NCBI GenBank assembly: GCA_914767715.1
Contig: OU612075.1
Span: 11,100,001-11,164,000 of the forward strand
Direction: 5' to 3'
Length of the DNA: 64,000 nucleotides
Source of the DNA: Membranipora membranacea
Taxonomy: Eukaryota; Bryozoa; Gymnolaemata; Cheilostomatida; Membraniporidae
Below the pieces are notes generated by a model that saw nothing but the letters and a program-made list of their open reading frames with translations, searched no databases and was not told where the DNA came from. Positions 22,587 to 35,800 of the stretch are shown here, piece by piece (position 1 is the stretch's first letter; each line of letters begins with the position of its first letter). The position numbers were made by a program, and so were the translations under genes.

Positions 22587-24704
22587 TCATTTTCGGAACA
22601 AGTCCTCCAAGCCACTCCTGTCATAAGCCCCAAACTTGCTCATACTATCACCAGGAGATGACCTCAGTTTTTCTAGGATTTTTCCTCTCTCAACACCATA
22701 GACATTATCCACTACCTTCAGCCGTGGTAGCCAGTACTTTCCATCTGTAAGCAGATGATCGCCAATGAACATTCCCTCCAATGAACATTCACCCCAACGC
22801 CAATGAACATCACAGCACAAACATACAACAACAACCAAATGAGTGGAGGGCTGGGTTATGATAATTTATGTAGTGTCAACATATAATCCATTAATGACAT
22901 ATCAGTTGCTGTGGAGATAATTACCATCATCAGACAATGGACTATAGTCTGAGTAACACACGTGTCCCCACCCCTATTTTTTTAGAAAATGACCTCAGTT
23001 GGCATGCCTAATTCCTTCTGATGGTACGCATGCTACATGAATTAATGCACGCTCTAGTGAGTGTTACATGCAATAGTATATCACATGATCAGTGTGGTTG
23101 TACCCAATACTTACCATTATCAATGTCATCAACATCATGATGGGCCATTTCTTTCTCAATCTCTTCTGCCAGTTTGTCAAGCTGCATTTGTGTTTCATTC
23201 TCTAACATTGACGACTTGATGACAAAATTAATGGCAGGAGCTGCTCCACCAAGCCATTTGTTTAAATAATCTCTGCAATAAACCGACGATTTATTTTTTA
23301 TAGGCATCAGCAATCAAATAATTTTATCTATATAGCAGCGTAGCAAGTGAATCCGTGCCTCTCTAGTTTTATTATTTATTGTATATCACCTTATGATGGA
23401 AAATACACCAAACCAAACAATAAGATTACCATTGAAACTATGTGCATTAAACAACATCAAAATGACTCACTGAACATGTGGCAAAGCTTTATCCAACTCT
23501 TCCTGAACTTTCTGAGGGTCTTCGCTTACATAGAGTGTGCCAACATGAACTTCAGCCTGACGCAAATCTTTATTCATCTCAACCTGAAAATCACCATATG
23601 CATCTTGTGAGGCTCCCAATTAACTGCACCCTTCAACTCTCACGAAAGATAAGGAGCTTGAGGATATATAATCAGTCAACATTTGCTTACAATAAATAAT
23701 GTTGACAAATACTAGCATTGCATAGTCATAACATGAATAAGACTGTGTCAGTATTTATAATCCTTGACTGTATGTAAGCTTGAGCCTAGCTGAAGTCATT
23801 GCATAAGCCCAACATAAAATTCCCTCAACAACCTATAATCTATTATGTAATAATACAGAAACAAGCAGTCATGCGTGACAACAACTTAAAGGAATATGGA
23901 CAGCCCAGGGCCATCACCAACTGCAGAACTGAACTACGCCAAAACACTTATTACTGTCATATGCTAACCAGGACATCCTTTTTCAATAGAATAGAATAGA
24001 TTTTCTGAACTTTTAAAATTCTTTTGAATGGATTTTAAAACATGATCTTTTTCAATACAAGGTGTCACATTTTATGTAACAAGATTTTCAAAGGTTTAAC
24101 ACTCTGTGGGAAAATCAATAGTCCGAATAGAGATATAATAATTGAATATTGCAGAGAAGGACACACATCAACTTACTTTGTTGACCTCCAATGATGATAC
24201 TGTTGTATTGAAACCGCCTGATGAGAGTATTTCTGTCACTTGGTCTTGAAGCGTTGCAGCAACCTGGCTTCGTGCTTGGCTAAGATTTGTTCTGGCAATT
24301 TTACCTTGTGAACCAAACTCCTTACTTCTGGAGATGGAGATGAAAACAACAAGGATTAGTGATAAAGACATAACGATAATGTTTGGATATGCACCTACAT
24401 AATTACCGCTACAAATTTGATTCGGTCAGCATGCTAACTGGCTATCATTCCCAGCAGTTTTGTCCACCACTAAATGCATTTGGACTAAAGTAATTCAAAC
24501 AGACTGCCGACTTTTCAACAGTTTCTGTCAACATTAGTCATCACCGAACTAAATTTAAGTTTACCTTTTGTTTGGCTGAACTGGTTGGTGCTTCAGAGTC
24601 ATCATTTTCTGTACTTTAGAATTGATCTTTGTTCGGCCGTAGACTTTGAAATGCTTATGTCTGATACAGGTGAAGAGAACCTGACTATATTGCCTCAAGA
24701 ACAT
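22587..24704 (-). CDS. RBFA: mitochondrial ribosome-binding factor A, five exons
   Basis: Exons 24704-24565, 24327-24177, 23583-23471, 23272-23115 and 22744-22587 join with continuous phase to 239 codons. The N-terminus (MFLRQYSQVLF, then basic and free of acidic residues) is a typical mitochondrial presequence. The middle shows the RbfA KH-like pattern: SSLEVNK|VEMNKDLRQAEVHV, then EELDKALPHVQDYLNKWLG. RbfA binds the small ribosomal subunit rRNA (helix 44/45 region in the family) and assists late maturation; the animal form works in mitochondria. The start is the first ATG in the frame and gives the targeting peptide. No break is seen. The gene is divergent from calpain-15 to its right. Confidence 0.85.
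22970..23100. repeat. dispersed repeat, partner at 37290-37430
   Basis: Shared run 'cctaattccttctgatggtac' followed by related sequence through 'atgcaat.gtatcacat.atcagtg'. Here it lies in the last RBFA intron; the partner lies in the last calpain-15 intron. Confidence 0.65.
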
Positions 24705-26811
24705 GGCTATTATCACCTACAATGTATCACAAATATGTAGAATCAACAAATGTATTCAGTCAAAATATTCTTCAGAAAATAGCAGTACAAACAAAATTTG
24801 ATCCCAGATTGACTGCTGCCACAGCTGGGCTTTGCCCAGCAGAGCCAACACTTTTATCAGTATTGGAGGCACCTGATTGGTCAGTGTCAAATATTGTCAT
24901 CACTAATGATAGATGGCTTGGTTCAACCAAGACAAGAGGTTACACTTTGAGCACTTTGAACACTGGACTGGTCCAGTGTACATTGAATTTGGTAGCAGAT
25001 GTGAGTAATATCATCACCATCATACAAACAACAGAAAACATACAGACATATATAATATAAATAATAAATGTTTTATCATATTACTATGATAAAATATTTA
25101 TTATAATGCAAATGTTACGTATGTATGGTACATCAGACAAGTCGAGTCAAACTCACGTTTATTAACAACTCCCAGCCCCTGCTGCAGTAGATTTATATGA
25201 TAACTATATGTGTAGAATAGAAGAATGTGTACTGTATGACAATGAAACCGCCCAAGACCGATGGTTATTATGCAATGTTACCTGAACCTTGTGCAAAAAC
25301 TAAGCAACTTCTCTCCGAGTAATAGCTATGTACTTTTCAAGCACATCAGACACCTGCCACCTGTTATTAAATTTCTAGCAAGGCAATTGACCTGTTTTCC
25401 ATGCAGGGGAGTGGTTGTTTCTTATATGGATTTTGATTGGTTTGATCCACTATATTCTATCCAATTAATGATGATATAAGAAACCTCAAACAAGTTTACT
25501 TGATTCACTGTACAAATGTCAAGGAGAATAGACCGCAGTTCTTTAGAATAGAGGTGAATGGTTTGTTTGATGGTCCCAACTTATTGCCCGATGCAGGAGA
25601 TAAGGATCAATGGATTACAGGCTAAACTAAATGACTAAGAGAAAATTTCCCAATAGTTCTTATGATAATGAAGTGAACTTCTCTCATCCTTAACATAACC
25701 TAGACGGGCTTCCTACTTGAATTTTTCACAAATTTCACAAGCTGTGACATTCTATATTAAGTAAGTTTCCAAATTAAAATTGTGAACTTAGGTTACAATA
25801 CTGGTCCAATGAATCTCAAAGATGATTCAATGTTGTGTGAGCAACCACCAAAGAAAGAAGTGTTACGTTAGTCACTGTTAGAGAACTCCTTGGTAGGTGT
25901 CACATATGTACCAGTCATCATATTATTATGATGACTAACACTTGTCTGACAGCAGAACGTGTCTCTGGGTTTGATCGGTATTTTATTGGGTTCTGCTCTG
26001 GATAGCTGGTTGTTTGTTGGGTTGAACATTGATTGTTGTTATGTTCGGTTTAAGACATTTATTTTTAAAAGTTCAGTAGACAGACATGTTCCTAGTACCA
26101 CTTAATTGCTACTGGGGGATTAGTTGCTTACTTAAGCAGAAGGTTCAAACAACATCGCATAATCATCGGTTGATTTTGTTCCGCTACAAGATCATACATT
26201 AGTCCATACTCATCAAATAGGCTTTAGTCTGCCTCTGGGGGGACCGTTCAGGAAGGAACTACATATTGGGATAGAGTTCCTTCCTGAATACCTAGAATAT
26301 TCAATACACTACATATCGCCTACCCAATCCAACATGTGTATTTTGTAACTAAGCAGTGCCCTGACGGTGTGACCTAAAATTTACACATAAAACACAGTGT
26401 GTGTAAGTTGATGGTCAAGCATTCATTTACTCTTTAATATAACTGGCATCATTTATTAAGTGCACTCAGGTGGGAGCAGGGAGAAGCAAAAGTTTATAAT
26501 TTGGTAACAGGAGAAGGCATGAACTGACCAGGAATCCCAAAGGAAATCAGGTTGTTATTTGAGGGGAGACACCTCTGATGCTACAGTTGACATCCTCTGC
26601 CTTCCCCTCTCTCCATCAAACAGTTTCCTTTACCCAAATTTTGTTGTTTTTTAACAGGAGTAAAATTCAATACGAACTATTTGTTCTTGCTGCTATTGTT
26701 TGATAAATGCTAAAACAATGAAGCAAGCGTTCCTCCTTTGGTATTAATACGATAATATCGATAGCATAGATTCCAAAACTGTGCAGTGGAGGATCAGATA
26801 TTGATGATGAG
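24705..26811. other. divergent intergenic region, RBFA / calpain-15
   Basis: It must hold the 5' control sequences of both flanking genes. A perfect 14-bp inverted repeat (TTCAGGAAGGAACT / AGTTCCTTCCTGAA) sits at about 26248-26288. Plus-strand frames at 24722-25060 and 25261-25479 lack convincing splice or domain support. Confidence 0.45.
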
Positions 26812-29800
26812 ATGGCGGAAAAGGGACAATCGAAAGCTGGCAGGGACAACAACCCAACTGTTGTAAAGTGTCCGGCTTGTACATTTGAGAATGGACCTGT
26901 TGCCAGAATATGTCTGATGTGTGGAGCCATACTACCCTCAGAGGACAAGGGAACTAGTTGGATATGTCTGCGGTGTACTCTTAACAATCCAGGTATCGAC
27001 TAGTAGCCTTATATATACTCTGTCATAAGTATTGGCCTAGTAAATGCAGTCATGCATGATATTTATGCTTCACTTAGAATTACATTCGTAACCTTGTGGC
27101 TAGTTGTGGCTACTTATGCGTTATCTGCAAAAAATATCTTATCCCGGTTATATGTCATTTTGTATAGGGGTGGCTCTATAGAATCCTTTATCCCTACAAG
27201 TATGCCACAGACTGATATCTTGAATAGATTTTTTTCTTCTATCGAATTTGTTCCCTGTTAAAATATTTATAGATCCTAAATCACACAAGTGCACAAGGCA
27301 ATTGGGGGAGGGGCACAAAGATTGAGGATTACAAAACCGACCATCCAATAGAGTTATCAGTTGTTTATCACTTCTGTGCTTGAAACAAAAGTTTCTATCA
27401 TCTATGTATTTGAGATCGTAGGTTGAGTAAAGTTTCAACTGACTGACTGCCTCCTACTATGTCACTTTGTTCATAAATTCGTTGTAGTTGTACTTAAATA
27501 ATTTAATCTTAATCAATCTCATTTCTCTATAGATAACTTATCCAAGTGTCAGGCATGTGAGACAAAGCGTTATCCTAATCTACCCACTGAAGCTGAGGTG
27601 TTAAACAACATAAACCGTCCAACTAACAAAGCTAGCGAGGCATCAGGAGATGAAAAACTACCGACACGACCTCCAAAACCGTGAGTGAAAATGAGAACAT
27701 TAGTCATCACTGACATAAGTTCAGTACCCCCTTATTAAACCTTAATTTTGAACCGTTTTTGTGACAGAGGTTATAACACAGGTGGTACGGGGTACTGCCT
27801 ATCTTTAGTGTAGATCCACTATAGTGTATTAGTACCTAATTTGATTGTCTTTTTGTCATCACATAGAGCTGACTGTATTTGTGTGTGTTTTTTGTCGTAG
27901 GCTTGGGCTTTCACGGCAGAAGAGTACACTGTTTCAAGACACCCAAGCATTGCAAGGAGAACAGTTGACAGCCAAAGTTAGCAGGATCATTGGGTTTTGC
28001 AAAGAGGTAAGTGATATATTCAGTATCTAATTGTACGTACTGGCAGAGGAATTCAATGAAACTGTGATGATTGAATTCATTCTGGCAAGCCCTGATACAT
28101 TTATTCGATCAGATTTCAATCCTGTATTAACATATTTATTCACTGATACTTATACGACCAAAGTCTTTCTAGCACAACTTGGATTAAATTAATATCAGGG
28201 CCCTAATACCCTAATACCAGGGTGTATTTTACCTCTTCACCCTTATACTTAAAAGTTATAGATCAGCAATGTAGCTGCACAAATGGATACATTCAAGTAA
28301 AAAAATTTAGTGCCAGGGGTTCTCATTTGCTATGCAGACAATGTTCACCCAACAACTTATGTTTACATAACCGAATTAGTTTATTATGTGATATTCAACC
28401 ATATATACTATTCAACCATATATTATCAACTTGACCAACATCATTGATGATATTATTTCCTTCCTGTTTCTTTTTTTTTCAATATTTTTTTCTTGCACTG
28501 AGTGCAAAACATTTCCAATAAGATGACTTGGTTGCCACTAAAAGTATATATGTGATAAATGGCACTAATTATCATTTTATTTGCACATCATTGTTTCTTG
28601 TTTCAGCAATCAATGACAGCACTGAGCAAAATTGGCTTTGTGTTTCAGAGTCATATAAAGTTTGAGGACATAGAGTTTCCTGCCATCAGTGCTTCAATCT
28701 ATTCAGACAAAGATATATCCGAGTTATCTCTTCGAGGCCACGCCCCTGATCCAACACAGGTAAGATATCAGCTTAAAGAGGCCACGCCCCTGATCCAACA
28801 CAAGTAAGATATTAGCTCAAAGGAGTTGTGTCCCTATTCAGACAAAGATATATCCGAGTTATCTCTCAGAGGCCACGCCCCTAATCCGACACAGGTAAGA
28901 TATTAGCCAAAAGCGGTTATGTCCATATTCATTTAAAGGGCAACCAAGGTTTCGCAGCATATATCAGTGGGTAGTAAATAATGTGCTAGGCAGCGTCAGC
29001 TTTGTGCATGACAAGGTGCAAAACTCAAAGTAGTTGCTGACTCTAAGTTGGGCAACACATCAGTTTAGGGGAGGTTCCAAGACATCGCAATTCTAATCAT
29101 AGAGCACATGCTATATAATAACAGGAACAGGAAACTGCTCTGTGGTTTTCTATTTTAGCTGAGTTTGAGTACCTGATGGATGAATTGTTTCACAAGAATT
29201 CTGGCTAAATGATCATCAGAATTAGATTTTGTATTTTTCCCAATGCAGAAGGTACAATCTGCTATCAATCAATGAGAACTTGTTTGAAACCTTGGTTGCC
29301 CTTTAAGGCCAACATTGCTCAGCTGCATCTAAACTGTATCTGGATCTTCTGCCTGCCAAGTGTTTAGCATAAATAGTAAGCGAGACAACCAAACTCGGTG
29401 GGTTTGGTATGGTGTTTTTTTCTCTTCATGAAGAAATTTAAAGCTGTTAGTTAACACACAGTGAGGCGATGAAAATCTTTGGGCACTGAAGAATCTCAGA
29501 TGTTATTTAAGAAGTCCAAAAATAAACTGTCATTGAAGATAGACTAAGAGAAGACATTTTATTGTTACCTCTCCATAATGTAACTCTCTGACCTGTTTGA
29601 ATGATCATTGAGTGCTTGTCCTATTTTCCTTGATTTTTGATAAGGCAATGTTTTAAGATCTTGATTGGAAAGTCTTCCCTCATACATCCCATAATTCCAT
29701 TTCACAGCGACAACCGAGACCAACTCACTGAGTATCGCTCATCTCTGTTTATGATTTTACAGATCCCTTTGTGGCTCCATCCACCCGATATACGTACATA

Positions 29801-32800
29801 CAATAGAGCTAATGCTGGGCTTAAGTGGGCGGTGTTCAGAAACCCTACAGCTAACGACATCAAACAAGGCATTCTGGGAAACTGTTGGTAACTATAATCA
29901 AGGATACTACATTGCTGTAATTTAGTTTCTTATGAGAAAGTTTTGAATGATAAGAATGAAAGATAATTATATTCTTAAATACTACCCAAAGACCATTGCA
30001 TGTTATAGTCAGGCAGTCACTTATGATAAAGTTATGTCAGATTTTCATGGTGAAAAAATTGAATGCCCTACTTGAATTATTGATGTTTGAAAAAGTGCCT
30101 CCCATAAGGGAATTTAACTCCCATTCTCTGGATTATGATGTCACGGTGTCCCTGAACGTTTTTACCATGCAAATCTGACAAAACTTTATCATAAGCAACT
30201 GCCTGACTAAAACATGCATTGGTCTTTGGGTAGGCTTTAATCATTGAATTAATAATTGACTTTTATTTAGTCTTTGTATTTAATTCAATCGGTTCTTCTT
30301 GCAGGTACGCTAGTGCATTGAGTGTATTAGCTGAGAACCGCAACCTGCTAGAACAGATATTTGTGACCAAAGAGTACAGTGAGAATGGTGTGTATGCCAT
30401 GAAGCTGTGTAAGGACGGCCAATGGACTGATGTTATCGTAGATGACAGGTTCCCTTGTTTAGCTAATGGAACATTAGCCTTCTGTAAGGTAAAACATCAG
30501 TACAATATTGTACATGTTTGATTAGCCTGTGTTCCCAGGCTGCTGCTCTGCTTCATAACTTTTTTATGTTGGGCTCTCTTTTCATACAATCAAAGGGTAG
30601 CCTTGACAAGGCTAATCGAAGGGAGCATCAAGTTGATCGGGTGGAATTTGCTTAGCCGGTATAGACTTTTATTAGTCTTTGTGTTTGAGCTTGTGGTGTT
30701 TACTGTCTCAGATACACATTTTAGTATCAAAAATTGGAAATATGAAAATTGGTAAGTGTTTTATATTGCAGCAAAGCAAATCAAAGCACCCTTAATAATA
30801 ATAGCAGTTAACAAACGGCTTTATATGAATGAGATTGATCTGATGCATTGATGAGTGTGGCTTGGTATGTGTGATGAGTGAATCTTGTGTTTAGCTGATT
30901 CCAGATCGATTTTAATTCGTCAGATTAAACTGAGTCTGAATTAATTCAATCAGGTTTAATTATATCAATTTGAATACATCAGATGTTGATTTCAACCTAG
31001 ACCTAAACTAGGGTGGAATCATCCATTTACGGCAAACACAAATTTACCTTTGATGGACATTAGTTGATATCAACTAATGTCCATCAAAGGTAAATTTGTG
31101 TTTGCCGTAATTCCACCCTAGTCTAGGTCTAGAAGCTTGGGCATTTCTTATTCAATATTTCATTGTACCTTCAGATGAGTTATGGAAAGTGTCAATATGC
31201 TATGTGGTAAAAAGCATGGTTTCATTGTGAAAATAATCATCAAGATCCACCTTAAATTTTTAATTCCCACATAAAATCACCCAAGACAATAAGTTATAAC
31301 ACATTTATGATGATGGCTATAAATGTCATTCTATATCCATTTCATACCGGACAAACATCATCCCATTTGTTTTGTGTGAAATCTTTCAGGTCAGTTAGGT
31401 TCATCATTCTGAACTGTTCATGGTGAGAAGTTTGCCGGATAGATTACGAATCAAACCGTTCGTTATTTGAATTACATAATGAGTTGCAAGTTTCCCATGA
31501 TCTTGTATAGATAACACATGAGGGTGACATTAAGTAGCATGCAAAGTTAAACCACTACATTACAATCTCTAGAGAGAGAGAGAGAGAGAGAGTGTCAGGT
31601 AACTGTTTCCCTGGAATGTATCGGCACGTGTTGTTATTCTGCAGTGAAAGCCTGATCAGTGAGGAGTTTAACAACGAGCACTACCTTTGTCACCGTTATG
31701 ATTCCCTTCATCAGTTTTTTTTTCAGGCTAGAAGAAAGCAGCTATGGGTGCCATTACTAGAGAAGGCCTTAGCAAAGCTGTATGGAAGCTACGGGGCTCT
31801 TATATCAGGGACCACCCAGGAAGGGCTAGCCACTCTTACTGGATTCTCTTGTGAATCGTTTGACTTTGACACCATGAGTAGGTCACAATCGATAACATTG
31901 ATTATATAATGTCATATTTTGTTATATTTTGGTGATTTTCATTATTGCGATATTGGCGAAACATTCAGTTACGGCCATGTTTCCTATGTAACAGTTGGTT
32001 TACCAAACAATGATGGTGACATACTTTTTGTCTGTCTGCGCCTCTTCCTAGATCAGGTTTGATCCAATTTTCCTGCAACTTTTAAATGCATGCAAATTGA
32101 CAAAAAAAACTTATTTCAAAAATTGCATACTAATGACTTATATTCAGAAGTCGGCTGATCTTGTATATTCGATCTATTTGAAAAGACAACTCTCAAGTGT
32201 TGAACAGAAAAGAAAATGATTTATGTTCTTCATATTTATCGCTGCCTGTCCCTTTAGAACAACAGTTGCGTCAATGCCAGTATTATTATATTTTCAGCTC
32301 GGGCAGGTGATCTGACACCCGGTGAGGGAACTGATTTATTGTGGGCTAAATTACTCAGTAGTGTAGAGTCAGGCTTCCTACTGGGCTGTTCATGTGGTAA
32401 GAAATCAATGGCCGCTGAGGAATTTACGAAAGTAGGACTTGTCAACAATCATGCATACTCAATACTGGATGTACAGCTAGTATACGGACACAGGTATGTT
32501 GAATCAAGCCTAAAGAAACTGGGAGTGATTGACATTCTTGGCAAACATGGCGTTAGACGTTTTTTTCTTTATTAATGCAGAGTGTATCTTGTACTATATC
32601 AAGGTCTACAGTGAACCTGTTATTGGTTTGCCAATAATATTCTGATGCCATGACATGTTAGAAGATGATCAGTATAAATATGCACCAGTGCAAAGATATG
32701 GTATGTTCAATGTAGTGACATTAATGCCACATTTCGTTGTCGATTTCTTTATATGATGAAGGAGTTAATTTCCACACATGACACAAACTATAAAGGGATG

Positions 32801-35800
32801 TATGTCTTCATGGAATAATTGCTGTCTTCATCATTTGCTTTACAATAACAAAGTGCTCAACCTCTCTTGGTTTGGTGGTAGTCTCGCTCCAAAACTACCC
32901 ACTTTCTGTCCTGAGGTTTGGAATGACACAACCAGCAACCTGGGCAGAAGTTGAGCACTCACACTAACTAACTAACAGTTTTTTTTTATTCATCAGCATG
33001 TTTACTTGGGCTTTTCGCTCTTGTATTGAATGTAGAGATACACCCTCACATATGACTAATAGATGGACAAAACTATTAAGGGATGTCGACTCTCATAGAG
33101 TTCCATACTTGCTTGATCTCCATCTTCATCCCTTTTTAGAACATACTTATATGGAAACCTCAATAAAAATATAAAATTATAACTTATATTACATTAATAT
33201 AATACGTACAATATCAAAATCTTGCTATCCACTTTATTTTAGATTGTTACACTTACGGAACACATGGGGTGAGTTCTCATGGACAGGTGACTGGAATGAA
33301 TACTCAGATAGCTGGAATTACGTACCTGCTGAAGTGAAGGCCAGGCTAGTTACTCAAGGGTCGTCAGAGGGATTGTTCTGGATCAGCTTTGACGATTGGC
33401 TCAAGTAAGGCGACCACAATTAAATGCCTTGGTCTATCCAAATACTAAGGGTCAGAGTTTCCTAACTCTTCAGTTGAGCTGAAAAGCTTCACTAAAATTT
33501 CTCTGATGTTTGTGATTATTTTTTAAACATTTCACAAGAGAGGCGCCATTTTAATGCATATTTCGGTGATTTGGTAGTTCAAGCCTTCAAACTGTGCCGG
33601 TATTGATGGTAGTAGCTTTAAATTATCAACCACTTGGTGAAAGTAGTAGATAATTTAATGCTACTATACCACCTTTTGACTTGAGTGCTCAAACTAGAGA
33701 TTAGAGAATTTTCATTTTGATAGGAGTCTCGGAGCTGTATGATGTTTTTGTATCCGATATGTTGTTCTTGATCCTATTTTATAGATATTTTGGTGCTGTA
33801 TATGTGTGCTTTGTCAGGGAGGGCTGGCATGAAACTCGAATGCAAAATAAGTTTCAAAACAGTCAATCTCCGGTACTCAGCATGTGTAGACTTTGTATCC
33901 TGGAGAAAACAGAAATAGACATCAGTCTACATCAGCAATCAAACAGGTATTTTGTATGTGAAGCCTGTCAACATTGCTATATAATTTAATTATATATCAA
34001 TGACTTTCAGATTTGCTAGTGCTTATTGTTATAGCAATATGTTCAAACAATATCGCTAGTTGCTAGTTTTTGTCATCTAAATTAATGATTGGCAACTACA
34101 CACAAAGCTAAAATTATATAAGATTATTTCAATGATTTAATTTTAATTTAGTTCAATGAAATAACAAATTATTGTTCCGGAGTCTTTGTGGGCAAGCTTT
34201 CCGATCAGGAAAGTGGTTCTATGTGAGGAGTGAGCTAACACTGGTCTCAGCTGGTTTCCAATCGTTTGAGAATTGTGACCCTATAGTTTCACTGGTTTTT
34301 CATACCCTACAAACCACATTACCCTTGATTTTGTTCTGGGGATAAAGAGCATTTATACATTTATACAATATTTGTATCTATATATATATATATATATTAC
34401 ACATACATGTTTGTAATTCAAAAAGGGTACGTTATTTTGTTATGGATTGCATCATGGAAATACAGCGTGCATTAGTTTTCTACTCTATTACAGAGGTTCA
34501 AACGGTTACGACCTGGCAGATTTGATGTTTCTGGTATATGATGATCGATGGAATCTGCACGCACAGAGTAAGCGCGCCACACGCAATCACACCAACTGTA
34601 CAACAGTGCTGGAAGCTGGATACTATAATATATTCTGTCTATCGTTCACAAGATGGCATGAAGCAAGTAAGTCCAAAATCAGTAATTCCTTAAATTCTAC
34701 CCAAAGACAAGTGCATGTTATATCCAGCCAGTTACTTATGATAAAGTTTTGTCAGATGTGCATGGTAAAAAAATTAAATGCTCTACTTGACATGAATTAT
34801 TGTTGGTGGAAAGAGTGCCACTCATGAGAGAAGGTAACTCTCATTCTCTGCATTATAATGTGAACAGAAATAGCTTGTCTCTTGTATTGTACATCCTGGT
34901 CATAATGAATTGTCATACTCTGGTCTTTGGGTAGTCTTTAATGTAACTATGGCCTTTAGGTCTTGTATTGTCTTAAAGGTGGCTAGCAATTTGGAGTTGT
35001 GACATTCTAACAGATTATGACAAAACCTTCAATAGAGCACTCAAACATTTCATTTTCATCTCCGTGAAATCAAATGCACACACCTATTCATGTGCTTGTA
35101 TGACACCCCTTTCAATACAGCACTTGGAATGTTTTTATTATTATCTCTGCGAAATAAAAACCGTACATACACACCTATGAATGATATTGTCTCCTTCACA
35201 GAGGCTTTGGAGTACACAATAGTATGTCACTCACATAAGCCCATATTTATGGAGATAGTTAACCTTCCTCCGGACAAGATAGCAGATGCTCTGGTGCACC
35301 TGGCAAGGAAAAAAGGAATAGACGCTGTGGTATGTCAAGTTACCGTCACACTTTCTATCTTCGGCGATATACTAGTCTGAGCCCCCAGACTCTTGCCTCC
35401 GTATGACGCTGATAATGTTGTGTCAGTTATGAGAGTTACCTTCCCGTATAGGAGGCACTCTTTTCACCATCAAATAATTCATGCCAAGTGGAGCATTGAA
35501 GTCTTTTACCATGCAAATCTGACACAACTGTATCATAAGTAAATGCCTGACTATAACATGCAATGGTCTGTGGGTAGTTTTTAGTATAATTCTCCACAGA
35601 GACAGTCAACTAGAGGTAGTCAATCAAGTAGAAATCATGATGTCCTGGTGAAAAAATGCTGCATCGAAGCATTATCAAAGACTATTTTTTTATCAATATG
35701 GTTTATGATAATGAATCCTCACCTATCCTCACCTATCTCCGCTCTATCCTGTTCGGGTAGCGGGTGCCTGCCGGAGGCCTAGCTCTATTAAACTTGATTG

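Noticed and set aside
24722-25479. Plus-strand frames with NDRW and FDWFDPLY, reminiscent of alpha-L-fucosidase
   Set aside because: The two motif-like bits are in the wrong order for the family, lack neighbouring conserved residues and have no consistent splice sites; chance resemblance is likelier.
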